Source of the DNA: an uncultured Mediterraneibacter sp.
GTDB taxonomy: Bacteria > Bacillota > Clostridia > Lachnospirales > Lachnospiraceae
Reading direction: 5' to 3'
Assembly (NCBI RefSeq): GCF_934309415.1
Contig: NZ_CAKRDI010000014.1
Span: 17,801-81,800 of the forward strand
Length of the DNA stretch: 64,000 nt
Both the position numbers and the translations under genes were made by a program. This document shows, piece after piece, positions 28,091 to 36,788 of this stretch (position 1 is its first letter; every line of letters starts with the position of its first letter). The notes beneath the pieces were generated by a model. It did not search any database and was not told the DNA's origin. It saw only the letters and a program-made list of their open reading frames with translations.

Positions 28091-28123
28091 AAGAATAAAA
28101 TAAAATTACTCAAAAATAGTGTG

Positions 28124-28265
28124 AGTACTGTTCACAGTATATCTGCAAATAGTACGTATCGCGCCATTTAGAATCGCCTATAGCGATGGACGAGATGGAT
28201 TCAAACCAAAACGTGCATCCTCCATGTCAATCGGCAGGGTGATTGACATGGGAGTGAACAGTAAC
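28124..28265 (-). repeat. Family A repeat, copy 1 (reverse orientation, diverged)
   Basis: 142 bases with terminal inverted repeats AGTACTGTTCAC and GTGAACAGTAAC. Read on the minus strand it aligns along its whole length with the copies at 49129 and 52749, including the GATGCACG core, the ATCGC/GGCGAT hairpin and the TTCTAAATGGCG segment. It is the most diverged copy and I see no clean target duplication. It sits between the LysR site and the decarboxylase gene, so it may influence that promoter or leader. Confidence 0.85.
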
Positions 28266-28337
28266 ATGTGAAAACATATTTCGTAAAACATGGCAGGTAT
28301 AAGAAAAATACAAAAATAAGTAGAAAGAAGGAGAATC

Positions 28338-29798
28338 ATGGCAGAGAAAGTAAGAGATTTAAGAAGTGCCCTGGAACGGTTAAAAAAGATTCCGGGACAG
28401 TATGTGGAGACAGATGTAGAAGTAGATCCGATGGCGGAACTGGCAGGAGTTTACCGTTATGTGGGAGCAGGCGGAACTGTAAAACGTCCAACAAAAGAAG
28501 GACCGGCAATGGTATTTAATAACGTAAAAGGACATCCGGATGCAAAGGTAGCCATCGGAGTGCTTGCAAGCAGAAAACGTGTGGCAACACTGTTGGACTG
28601 TGAACCGGAAGAACTGGGAAAGATGCTGTATCACAGTGTCGCCAATCCGATTCCACCAGTAGAATTCAAGGGTGATGCTCCGTGTCAGCAGGTAGTACAT
28701 AAGGCAGAGAATCCGGATTTCAATCTTTATGATCTGGTTCCGGCTCCGACAAACACACCGGATGATGCAGGTCCGTACATTACACTGGGAATGTGCTACG
28801 CAACACATCCAGATACAGGAGTCCATGACGTGACAATCCACAGACTTTGTATTCAGGGAAAAGATGAATTATCCATTTTCTTTACTCCGGGAGCAAGACA
28901 TATCGGAGCAATGGCAGAGCGCGCAGAAGAATTAGGACAGAAATTGCCGATTTCCATCAGTATCGGTGTGGATCCGGCGATTGAAATCGGTTCCTGCTTT
29001 GAGCCACCGACAACGCCACTGGGATATGATGAGCTGTCCGTGGCAGGTGCGCTGAGAAAAGAACCGGTAGAATTATGTAAGTGCCTGACAGTGAACGAAA
29101 TGGCAATTGCAAATGCAGAATATGTCATTGAAGGTGAAGTGATTCCGAATGTGCGTGTGCAGGAGGATCAGAACAGTCATACTGGATATGCTATGCCGGA
29201 GTTCCCGGGATATACCGGTCCTGCAAGCAGTCAGTGCTGGATGATCAAAGTAAAAGCTGTGACACACAGAGAACACCCAATCATGCAGACATGTATCGGA
29301 CCAAGTGAAGAGCATGTGTCTATGGCAGGAATCCCGACGGAAGCAAGCATCTACGGAATGGTAGAAAAAGCAATGCCGGGAAGACTTCAGAATGTATACT
29401 GCGGATCTGCCGGTGGCGGAAAATATATGGCAGTCCTGCAATTCAAGAAACTGACAGCAAGTGATGAAGGAAGACAGAGACAGGCAGCCCTGCTTGCGTT
29501 TTCAGCATTCAGTGAACTGAAACATGTATTCCTTGTGGATGAAGATGTAGACTGCTTTGATATGAATGATGTACTCTGGGCAATGAATACACGTTTTCAG
29601 GGAGATGCAGATATTATCACAATTCCGGGAGTGAGATGTCATCCGCTGGATCCGTCGAATGATCCAAGTTGTTCTCCGAGTATTCGTGATCATGGAATCG
29701 CATGTAAGACTATTTTTGACTGTACAGTTCCATATGATCAGAAAGCAAGGTTTGTAAGAGCCGGATTTATGGAAGTGGATCCGGAGAAATGGTTGTAG
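28338..29798 (+). CDS. lpdC: UbiD-family prenylated-FMN decarboxylase, gallate decarboxylase-like
   Basis: 486 residues, close to the ~490 of L. plantarum gallate decarboxylase LpdC. A UbiD fold is clear: YRYVGAGGTVKRPTKEGPA near the start, PAPTNTPDDAGPYIT, TIHRLCIQGKDELSIFF, the conserved acidic EYVIEGEV. The cofactor comes from the UbiX partner at 31908. A tannase gene follows, so gallate released from galloyl esters is the likely substrate, giving pyrogallol. Protocatechuate or 4-hydroxybenzoate are alternatives. The frame continues after the TAG stop for 21 sensible codons to 29864 (SDFPQIRKDLGQKEIAEHGN), so the stop may be premature. Confidence 0.82.
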   Translation: MAEKVRDLRSALERLKKIPGQYVETDVEVDPMAELAGVYRYVGAGGTVKRPTKEGPAMVFNNVKGHPDAKVAIGVLASRKRVATLLDCEPEELGKMLYHSVANPIPPVEFKGDAPCQQVVHKAENPDFNLYDLVPAPTNTPDDAGPYITLGMCYATHPDTGVHDVTIHRLCIQGKDELSIFFTPGARHIGAMAERAEELGQKLPISISIGVDPAIEIGSCFEPPTTPLGYDELSVAGALRKEPVELCKCLTVNEMAIANAEYVIEGEVIPNVRVQEDQNSHTGYAMPEFPGYTGPASSQCWMIKVKAVTHREHPIMQTCIGPSEEHVSMAGIPTEASIYGMVEKAMPGRLQNVYCGSAGGGKYMAVLQFKKLTASDEGRQRQAALLAFSAFSELKHVFLVDEDVDCFDMNDVLWAMNTRFQGDADIITIPGVRCHPLDPSNDPSCSPSIRDHGIACKTIFDCTVPYDQKARFVRAGFMEVDPEKWL

Positions 29799-29916
29799 TC
29801 TGATTTTCCACAGATTCGTAAAGATCTTGGACAGAAAGAAATAGCAGAACATGGAAATAAGTAATGAGAACAGACCTGTATAATTTATGTGTGCACTGTA
29901 TTTTCAGAAAATCCTC

Positions 29917-30046
29917 CAAACATTCGAAATTCGCTGATTTACTGCGTAAATCGCTACTTTCTCATGTTTGGCGTGTCCCAAGTTCAAAAGCCTTATCGTG
30001 TAAACATGAACGGCTTTTTGAACTTGGGACACTGGTATCATATTAT
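29917..30046 (+). repeat. Family B repeat, copy 1
   Basis: 130 bases that recur in reverse orientation at 41521-41650 with only a handful of differences. The right part forms a strong hairpin: GTGTCCCAAGTTCAAAAGCC pairs with 30011-30031 (GGCTTTTTGAACTTGGGACAC) around a ~20-base loop. It fills most of the gap between the decarboxylase and tannase genes and could act as a terminator-like or processing structure between them. Confidence 0.85.
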
Positions 30047-30134
30047 AGAGCAAAGGTAGAAAAAAGATCAGACATTTAAGATACATTTTAGGCGAATTGA
30101 ATAGTTAGAAAAGAAATCACAGGAAGTAAGAAGT

Positions 30135-31565
30135 ATGAAATTTGAAAAAGAAAATTATAAGATTGAAGAATTAACTTTAGAAAATGAAACAATCAGATTT
30201 CGTTCATTTCGTAATCTGATTTATGTAGAACATCCGGTGAATAAGGATTACCAGCAAATGAATATTTTTGCGCCGGAAGCTTATTATGAAGGAAAAGAAA
30301 TCAATGGGTATACTTTGGAAACTGCACCGGTTTTCATGCCGAATACAGTAGGTGGATATATGCCGGGAAACTTGGATGAGCCAGGTTATCATAAATTTGA
30401 AAAAGGGAAAATTAATTCCATCTTCCGTGCACTGCAGCATGGATATGTGGTGGCAGCACCGGCAATTCGAGGCAGAGTGCAGAAAGATGAAGAAGGAAAA
30501 TATAACGGCAAAGCACCGGCATGCATTGTAGACTACAAAGCAGCAGTCAGATATCTGCATTATTTCAGTAAAGAACTTCCGGGAGATGAAAGCAAAATCA
30601 TCACAAATGGAACAAGTGCAGGAGGCGCTTTATCATCCTTGATGGGAGCAACAGGAAATCATCCGGATTATGAATCTTATCTGAAAGAACTTGGCGCAGC
30701 AGATGCTTCAGATGAAGTCTTTGCAGCCTCCTGTTATTGTCCGATTACCAATCTGGATCATGCAGATATGGCATATGAGTGGGAGTTTCGGGGAGTAAAT
30801 GATTATCATCGAATGCATATGCAGATGGCAGAGGGGGGAAGACCTTCTTTCACACCGGTAGATGGAGTGATGTCAGTAGAACAGATCAAAGTGTCAGAAG
30901 AGGAAGGAAAGCTTTTCCCTGAATATGTAAACAGTCTGAATCTGAAAGACGAGAAGGGAACAGAACTGACACTGGATGCGGATGGTAACGGAAGCTTCAA
31001 AGATTATGTAAAGAAGATTGTTATGGAGTCTGCACAGAATTCCATAGATCATCCAATCCCGGTAAAGATGGGACCTGGACCGGCTCCGGAACCTGCACAG
31101 GCTAAGAAGTGGCTGACTATTGAAAATGGTAAAGTGACAGGAATGGATTTTGAGGCTTATGTCAGAGATATAACCCGCATGAAGACTGCACCGGCATTTG
31201 ATGCTTTAGGACTTGACAGTCCGGAAAATGATCTCTTTGGAAATGCAGAGGAAAATTGCAGACATTTCACAGAGTACAGCGTTCAGAACACTACATGTGA
31301 TGGGGATAAGGCGGAAGAGCTGGTTATTAAAATGATGAATCCGATGTATTACATTGCGGATGAAAAGGCAGATACAGCGAAATATTTCCGAATTCGTCAT
31401 GGAGAATGCGACAGAGATACATCACTTGCAATTTCAGCAATGCTGACATTAAAATTAAGAGAAGCAGGCTGTGAAGTGGATTACCATTCACCATGGAATG
31501 TGCCACATGCAGGAGATTATGATCTGGAAGAGTTATTTGCATGGATTGATGAAATCTGTAAATAG
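30135..31565 (+). CDS. Intracellular tannase (galloyl-ester hydrolase), subtype B-like
   Basis: 476 residues, against 469 for the L. plantarum tannase. An alpha/beta hydrolase that frees gallate from galloyl esters. The nucleophile elbow is GTSAGG (S161; S163 in the L. plantarum enzyme). The acid and histidine come near the end in RHGECDRDTS and WNVPHAGDYD, in the same order and spacing as the known D419/H451. The N-terminal VEHPVNKDYQQMNIF and MPNTVGGYMPG are typical. No signal peptide, so it acts on imported esters. It lies inside the lpdC ... lpdB-lpdD set, giving a complete ester-to-pyrogallol route. Confidence 0.88.
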   Translation: MKFEKENYKIEELTLENETIRFRSFRNLIYVEHPVNKDYQQMNIFAPEAYYEGKEINGYTLETAPVFMPNTVGGYMPGNLDEPGYHKFEKGKINSIFRALQHGYVVAAPAIRGRVQKDEEGKYNGKAPACIVDYKAAVRYLHYFSKELPGDESKIITNGTSAGGALSSLMGATGNHPDYESYLKELGAADASDEVFAASCYCPITNLDHADMAYEWEFRGVNDYHRMHMQMAEGGRPSFTPVDGVMSVEQIKVSEEEGKLFPEYVNSLNLKDEKGTELTLDADGNGSFKDYVKKIVMESAQNSIDHPIPVKMGPGPAPEPAQAKKWLTIENGKVTGMDFEAYVRDITRMKTAPAFDALGLDSPENDLFGNAEENCRHFTEYSVQNTTCDGDKAEELVIKMMNPMYYIADEKADTAKYFRIRHGECDRDTSLAISAMLTLKLREAGCEVDYHSPWNVPHAGDYDLEELFAWIDEICK

Positions 31566-31587
31566 AAAATAAGAATAAAAAATATGT

Positions 31588-31651
31588 GTGCAAGGGGCGA
31601 TGACAAGGCTCCTTGCACGTTAATGTTTACAGGTTACCTTTGAACATTAAC
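31588..31651 (+). repeat. Tandem hairpins resembling the right end of family A
   Basis: Two adjacent stem-loops. The first is GTGCAAGG (31588-31595) with CCTTGCAC (31611-31618). The second is GTTAATGTTTACAGG-TTA-CCTTTGAACATTAAC (31619-31651), which closely resembles the right-end hairpin of the family A copy at 52860-52891. They follow the tannase stop and may terminate its mRNA. The rest of the 31566-31907 gap is AT-rich and I see nothing else in it. Confidence 0.55.
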
Positions 31652-31907
31652 CCTTGCATATTGTGGTTTAAAATAAAATTAGTTACAAGATTTTCTGAAA
31701 AAACATTTTATGATTGTCAGGTCTTATTTTGTGTAATATTTGTTTTATATTCGGTTAATGTAATTTGCCATACGTTTTTATTCAGATAAAATACTACATG
31801 GATTGTGAGATGTTTGGATTTACAGATAAATATATAAGATGATTGTTTAGAAAATGATGTAGCGGAATGATTTTAAATTTGTAAAATATAATGGAGAAAT
31901 AAGAGAG

Positions 31908-32477
31908 ATGAAAAAGCGAATTATCATAGGAGCAACCGGAGCGAGTGGACTGCCGATTTTGATTCAGTGTCTTAAGTTAATTCAGGAGCAGGAAGACTTT
32001 GAGTCTTATCTGATCATGACAGACAGTGCAAAGCTGACACTGGAACATGAGACGCCAATAAGTGTAGAAGAAGTTGAAAAACTGGCGGATCATGTATTTG
32101 ATCCCAGAGAAATCGGTGCAGGACCAGCCAGTGGTTCTTTCAAGACAGAGGGAATGTTGATTGTTCCATGCAGCATGAAGACAATTGCCGGAATTCACAG
32201 CGGATATGCGGATAACCTTGTTCTACGTGCGGCAGATGTGACGATCAAGGAACAGCGTCCTCTTGTACTTGCCGCGCGAGAGACTCCTTTGAGTGCGATT
32301 CATCTTCGTAATCTTCAGGAACTGGCAATGATTCCGGGAGTGCGGATTATCCCGCCAATGATGACGTTTTACCATATGCCGGAGAGCATTAAGGAGATGA
32401 CGTATCATATTGCAGCAAAATTACTGGAGCCATTTGGGATTGAGGCAAAGGAGTACAGAAGATGGAATGGACTGTAG
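31908..32477 (+). CDS. lpdB: UbiX-family flavin prenyltransferase (LpdB-like)
   Basis: 189 residues. Makes prenylated FMN, the cofactor of the UbiD partner. The FMN loop IIIGATGASGLP is at the start. The signature PCSMKTIAGIHSGYADNLVLRAADVTIKE is followed by RPLVLAARETPLSAIHL, as in all UbiX/Pad1 proteins. It overlaps the LpdD-type gene by 16 bases. In L. plantarum, lpdB and lpdD are adjacent and apart from lpdC; the same split is seen here with the tannase between. Confidence 0.93.
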   Translation: MKKRIIIGATGASGLPILIQCLKLIQEQEDFESYLIMTDSAKLTLEHETPISVEEVEKLADHVFDPREIGAGPASGSFKTEGMLIVPCSMKTIAGIHSGYADNLVLRAADVTIKEQRPLVLAARETPLSAIHLRNLQELAMIPGVRIIPPMMTFYHMPESIKEMTYHIAAKLLEPFGIEAKEYRRWNGL

Positions 32478-32836
32478 AGTTAGAAAGAGAAGCAGCCGGT
32501 TCAAAGTTGAAAGTCAGTGCAGGGAAAATCGGGAAAGATATTTTGATTTGCCTTGAAGGCGGCAGTGCGCCACATATTGGCTGTGTTGTACAGGCAGTAC
32601 CGCGCCCTTCGCTTACTGGTGACGGGAGTATCAGCGCAACAGCTTCAGTTCTGAATCTGATAGGGCATAAGGATGAATTTTTATGTAGAAAACTGGCAGA
32701 ACTGATTTGCAGTAAAACAGGATGTGTAACTGTATGCACCGGTGGATTCCATCTGGATGGGATAACCGGGGAACAGATTCAGGATGTGATGAAAGTGATG
32801 GATGAGGTTGGAGAAAATCTGGTTGAAAGATTGTAA
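32462..32836 (+). CDS. lpdD: LpdD-like protein, prenylated-flavin chaperone family
   Basis: 124 residues, starting inside the end of the UbiX gene. Small partner protein found with UbiX and UbiD in hydroxyarylic acid decarboxylase operons. A glycine-rich central segment (GGSAPHIGCVVQAVPRPSL) and the C-terminal CTGGFHLDGIT are consistent with the family, proposed to help cofactor delivery or maturation. It marks this UbiD/UbiX set as the phenolic-acid type rather than the ubiquinone type. Confidence 0.8.
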   Translation: MEWTVELEREAAGSKLKVSAGKIGKDILICLEGGSAPHIGCVVQAVPRPSLTGDGSISATASVLNLIGHKDEFLCRKLAELICSKTGCVTVCTGGFHLDGITGEQIQDVMKVMDEVGENLVERL

Positions 32837-32938
32837 ATATAAAATATAGTAGTAGAAAGAATAACTTGTGTGGTTGGGCATGATATGTTAAACTGTTTGA
32901 TATTAGAAAATGAAAGTGAGGGAAGGAAACGGCGAATT

Positions 32939-33661
32939 ATGAGATTATTAATAGATGAAAAAGATTTGGCTTTGCTGTTAGAGAAGAAAAGAGATCTTAT
33001 TGGGAATAAAGTAACTGTTGATACAATAATTGCTGGAATTTCTTTTTTACTTTCAGTGATTACGGCAAGTTATGATGATCTATTAGGAATTCGGGGATTA
33101 GGAATAGTTTTAAAGACTATTTTTTGTTTAATTGGAATAGTTTATTGCTTAAAAATTGGGAAAGATGTTTCGGAAATGAAAAAAAATAAATATGATCATG
33201 AAGTATTACTTAAAGATATTGAAAGTTTGAACATGATTCAACATAATCATTCACTTGTAGCTATAAAAAATGAGAAAGAAAATAGTTATCTTGTTTATTA
33301 TGATGAAAGATGGGATTGTAAATTATTTTTGAATTATAAAACTCAGGACAGAAATAATGAAGCTGCATTGAAAGAACAAGTTTCGGCAGATTTAAATATT
33401 GATAGTCATAGCATAATCTGTAATTATATAACATCAAGAGTACAGGAAAAATATTCAGTCAGTCATCAGGAAATGCGAATATATAATCACAGATTATATG
33501 AAATGCATGTGAATAGTTTCCCGGATGAATTAAAAAAAGCTAACTTTGAAATAAATGGAAAACATTACTATTGGATGACAATAGAAGAGATGGAAAGGGA
33601 CGACAATATAAGAGAGAAAAATCTGGAAGTTGTGGACTTAGTAAAAGAATACATAAAATAG
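32939..33661 (+). CDS. Two-TM membrane protein with C-terminal soluble domain, unknown function
   Basis: 240 residues from the ATG with GGAAGGA upstream; an in-frame GTG at 32870 would add 23. Two membrane helices lie at ~28-43 and ~54-72 with a very short external loop. A ~150-residue cytosolic domain follows, with a mixed alpha/beta pattern (SLVAIKNEKENSYLVYYDE, KHYYWMTIEEME) that faintly recalls degenerate Nudix-like domains on two-TM effectors of bacterial defence systems. I see no intact Nudix box. The gene is more AT-rich than its neighbours, which suggests transfer. No nucleotidyltransferase partner is nearby. Confidence 0.6.
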   Translation: MRLLIDEKDLALLLEKKRDLIGNKVTVDTIIAGISFLLSVITASYDDLLGIRGLGIVLKTIFCLIGIVYCLKIGKDVSEMKKNKYDHEVLLKDIESLNMIQHNHSLVAIKNEKENSYLVYYDERWDCKLFLNYKTQDRNNEAALKEQVSADLNIDSHSIICNYITSRVQEKYSVSHQEMRIYNHRLYEMHVNSFPDELKKANFEINGKHYYWMTIEEMERDDNIREKNLEVVDLVKEYIK

Positions 33662-33674
33662 TGTGAATGGCAAT

Positions 33675-33717
33675 AGAGCAGGCGAAGTGAGAAAATCACA
33701 GTCCCCTGCTCTTCTTG
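33675..33717 (+). terminator. Terminator after the two-TM protein
   Basis: AGAGCAGG (33675-33682) with CCTGCTCT (33705-33712), followed by TCTTG. Confidence 0.6.
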
Positions 33718-33898
33718 TATTTGTAAATAAAATCAGATATACTGAAACGTAATAAGCAAGTTGTTTTACATAGAAAATATGTAGAGAGATGAATTAGAAA
33801 TGTACAGAAAAATATAGTGGAACAACGATAGCTAATCTGAAAAGCAACCGGTTTTAGTTTGAGCTTCGGATTCTGTTGCGAAGCAGAGGGGAATAAAT

Positions 33899-34483
33899 AT
33901 GCAGACAATACAAAATATTGCAGAAGATGTACAGGCGGTTATTACAAGTTATAATCAGGGAGAGATGGTTCGTGAAGCAGTAGATTCATTGTGTAATCAG
34001 ACGATGTTGCCGTCAAAGATTATCATTGTGGATGATGGTTCAACAGATGAAGCATCCATTCAGATTTTAAAAGAAATTCAGAGTGATTCAGAGATTCCGA
34101 TTCCGGTTTGTATAGTAAGACAGGAAAATAGAGGCGTATCGGCTGCAAGAAATGCAGGAATCCGCAGGACAGAGACTGCTATGGTTCTGGTATTTGATGG
34201 GGATGACAGACTTGAACCCAAGTACATTGAAAAAGTAAGAGAATGTATGCAGAAAGATCCGTCCATGATTGCAGCATCGTCCTGGATGCATACCTTTGGG
34301 ATTTTGGAGTCGGTATCAATGAACAGACTTTATGGTTGGGAAAGCGAAATCTGCAATACATTGGCAAAGGATCAGAAGCTGAGTGATGCATCTGATGAGT
34401 CTATGAAAAGTCCCTCTTATGGTGATGGAGGAATGGCGGCAGCCGTGAGGATTGCCACGATGCAGAAGAAAATATTGGAATGA
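33899..34483 (+). pseudogene. Truncated family 2 glycosyltransferase
   Basis: 194 codons. The first ~125 residues are a clean GT-A nucleotide-sugar domain: AVITSYNQGEMVREAVDSL, IIVDDGSTDE, ENRGVSAARNAGI and the DGDD metal motif. After SSWMHTFGILES the sequence no longer follows the family. Near the end ASDESMKSPSYGDGGMAAAVRI looks like a worn version of the usual YDESM..GYEDW acceptor-site block. An internal deletion with loss of frame best explains this. The remaining product lacks a normal acceptor domain and is probably inactive. Confidence 0.65.
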
Positions 34484-34521
34484 AAAAGTATAAAAATGAA
34501 TTAATCAGTGGAGAAAGTAAT

Positions 34522-35115
34522 ATGATCGATGCAATAAGTAAACGAAGAAGTATCAGAAAATACAGCAGCCAGGACATAAGCAGAGAACAAATCGAAACAA
34601 TTATAAAAGCGGCAGTTCTCGCACCGTCTGCGAAGAATCGTCAGCCGTGGAAATATATTGTATATAAAGGCAATGAGAAAATCCGTCTGCTTGAAGCGAT
34701 GGAGAGAGGCCTGGAAAAAGAGAAACTGACGCATAATTTACTTCCGAAATCAGGATTTGGCTTACCGGATGCTTTTCATACACTGCAGATCATGAGAGAA
34801 GCGCCGGTTGTAATCATTGTGATGAATACGAATGGACAATCCCCATATGAACCGATTGATTCTGACAGAAGACTATCTGAAATATGCGATTCCCTGTCCA
34901 TTGGTGCTGCGATAGAAAATATGATTCTGACAGCAACAGAAATGGGACTTGGAACATTATGGATCGCAAATACATGTTTTGCATATGATGATCTAATGGA
35001 AGTAATTCAATCAGAAGGACAGTTAATTGGTGCAGTTACGGTAGGATATCCAGAGGAACAACCAATAGCAAGACCGAGAAAAAAGTTTGAGGATGTTATA
35101 GAGTATAGAGAATAA
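34522..35115 (+). CDS. Nitroreductase-family FMN oxidoreductase
   Basis: 197 residues from the ATG with GGAG eight bases upstream. The family start (DAISKRRSIRKYSSQDIS) and the FMN-binding APSAKNRQPWKY are clear. The C-terminal half has EMGLGTLWIANTCFA and VGYPEEQPIARPRK. It would reduce nitro-aromatics, quinones or flavins with NAD(P)H; the true substrate is not readable. Confidence 0.9.
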   Translation: MIDAISKRRSIRKYSSQDISREQIETIIKAAVLAPSAKNRQPWKYIVYKGNEKIRLLEAMERGLEKEKLTHNLLPKSGFGLPDAFHTLQIMREAPVVIIVMNTNGQSPYEPIDSDRRLSEICDSLSIGAAIENMILTATEMGLGTLWIANTCFAYDDLMEVIQSEGQLIGAVTVGYPEEQPIARPRKKFEDVIEYRE

Positions 35116-35255
35116 GAAACGGATAAAAATGACATTGTAGAGGTAGAGCGTGATTTAGACTTATAAGTTTCTTACGAGTAGTAATTATGTTTGTTGATAT
35201 TTTAAGAAGAATGTGAAAAACTTATGTTTTACAAGAAATTATGTTGAAAAATCTG

Positions 35256-35296
35256 GTGGTTTGCTATAGTTTGAAACTATGGCAAACCACTATTTT
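35256..35296 (+). terminator. Strong rho-independent terminator
   Basis: A 17-bp stem with one G-U pair: GTGGTTTGCTATAGTTT (35256-35272) with 35274-35290, then TATTTTT. The 35116-35519 interval otherwise holds no convincing gene; the 85-codon open frame inside it lacks a ribosome site and overlaps this stem. Confidence 0.8.
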
Positions 35297-35519
35297 TCTG
35301 TATTATACAGAATCAAAAGAATCGATTATAATGAATTCATTAATCAAAAAGCTAAAAAACAATTTGTGAGAAGAAAAAATACATTGCAAGATGTGGCATG
35401 CAGCTTGGAGAAAGTATTTTTCATACACGCTCTGGTTGAAGGTATTTCAAATGACTTCAGGAAAGTAAAAACCAGATTCAGAAAAAATATGAAAAGAATT
35501 ATAATTGGAGGAAAACAGA

Positions 35520-36632
35520 ATGAATACACCATTTAGATACGATTTTGTAGGAAGCTTTTTACGCCCACAGAAATTAAAAGATGCGAGAAAAGGATTCGAA
35601 GAAGGAATAGTCAGCAAAGAGCAGCTTACCGCAGTTGAGGATGAATGTATCCGTGAACTTGTCAGCAAGATCAAAGAACTGGGATATCATGTAATTACAG
35701 ACGGAGAGTTCAGAAGAGCCACATGGCATCTGGATTTCATGTGGGGATTTGAAGGAATCGAGCATCAGAAGACAGTAGAAGGAAATACAACATTTGATGC
35801 AGAAGCAGCAATGATCGATGATACTTATATGACAGGAAAGATCTCTGTAAAAAATCATCCATTTGTAGAGCATTTCAAATTCGTAAAAGCACTGGAAGAT
35901 GAGAATACAGTAGCAAAGCAGACAATTCCATCTCCGGGACAGTTCTATGCATATTTTACAGGTGCAGATCAGCTTGCAAGAACACTTGAAATCTATGGAA
36001 CAGAGGAAGCATTTGCAGAGGATGTAATCAAGGCATATGTAGAATTTGTTCAGGAAATCTATGCAGCAGGATGCAGAAATCTTCAGTTTGATGACTGCGT
36101 ATGGGGCGGCATGGTTGACAAGAAAATGGCTGTTGCACTGACAGGAAGAACAGGAGAAAATCTGGAAAATTATAAGAAACTTCTACTGGAATTAAACAAT
36201 CAGGTTGTAGAACAGGCACCGGAAGATCTGGTGATCAACACACATGTGTGCAGAGGAAATTATCATTCCACATTTTTCAGCTCAGGAGCTTATGATTCCG
36301 TAGCAGACCTGCTCTTTGGAGAGGAAAATGTAAATGCATATTATCTGGAATATGATGACAGCAGATCCGGCGGATTTGAACCACTTGCGAAAGTAGCAGG
36401 AGATAAAAAAGTCGTTCTCGGACTGGTAACAACAAAGAGACCAGAGCTTGAAGATAAAGAGCAGGTTATTGCAAGAATTCACGAAGCAGCGAAATATGTA
36501 CCGCTGGATCGTTTATACTTAAGCCCTCAGTGTGGTTTCGCTTCCTGTGAGATCGGAAACAAACTGACAGAAGAAGAACAGTGGTCAAAACTCAAACTTG
36601 TCAAAGAGATTGCGGAAGAAGTTTGGAAATAG
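35520..36632 (+). CDS. MetE C-terminal-like methyltransferase (cobalamin-independent methionine synthase family, YxjG/YxjH type)
   Basis: 370 residues from the ATG with GGAGG eight bases upstream. It corresponds to the catalytic C-terminal barrel of MetE without the N-terminal domain: VGSFLRPQKLKDAR, TDGEFRRATWHLDFMWGFEG, THVCRGNYHSTFF (His and Cys zinc ligands), and LSPQCGFAS with the last zinc cysteine. It transfers methyl groups to a thiol such as homocysteine; donor unknown. It is monocistronic between two terminators. It could serve methyl-sulfur salvage, or methyl disposal from methoxylated phenolics (the latter is a guess from the nearby phenolic genes). Confidence 0.85.
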   Translation: MNTPFRYDFVGSFLRPQKLKDARKGFEEGIVSKEQLTAVEDECIRELVSKIKELGYHVITDGEFRRATWHLDFMWGFEGIEHQKTVEGNTTFDAEAAMIDDTYMTGKISVKNHPFVEHFKFVKALEDENTVAKQTIPSPGQFYAYFTGADQLARTLEIYGTEEAFAEDVIKAYVEFVQEIYAAGCRNLQFDDCVWGGMVDKKMAVALTGRTGENLENYKKLLLELNNQVVEQAPEDLVINTHVCRGNYHSTFFSSGAYDSVADLLFGEENVNAYYLEYDDSRSGGFEPLAKVAGDKKVVLGLVTTKRPELEDKEQVIARIHEAAKYVPLDRLYLSPQCGFASCEIGNKLTEEEQWSKLKLVKEIAEEVWK

Positions 36633-36663
36633 GTTAAGAGATAGATAGTGTAATTAGAAGTTT

Positions 36664-36709
36664 AGAAGACAGGAAAAGCGTAAATACAAACGTTATTTCT
36701 GTCTTCTTT
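36664..36709 (+). terminator. Terminator after the MetE-like gene
   Basis: AGAAGACAGGAAAAGCG (36664-36680) pairs with CGTTATTTCTGTCTTCT (36691-36707). Confidence 0.65.
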
Positions 36710-36788
36710 GTATTTATCGAGTAAGTAAGAGATGTGCTTAACGTCAACACATTCGTTTTTTACAGGAAAGGACCTTTCTGCTATTTAA

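Noticed and set aside
29864..30079. 71-codon frame after the decarboxylase
   Set aside because: It lies across the family B repeat and has no family match; the repeat explains the openness.
35279..35536. 85-codon frame before the MetE-like gene
   Set aside because: Begins inside a strong terminator, lacks a ribosome site and has no recognisable protein pattern.
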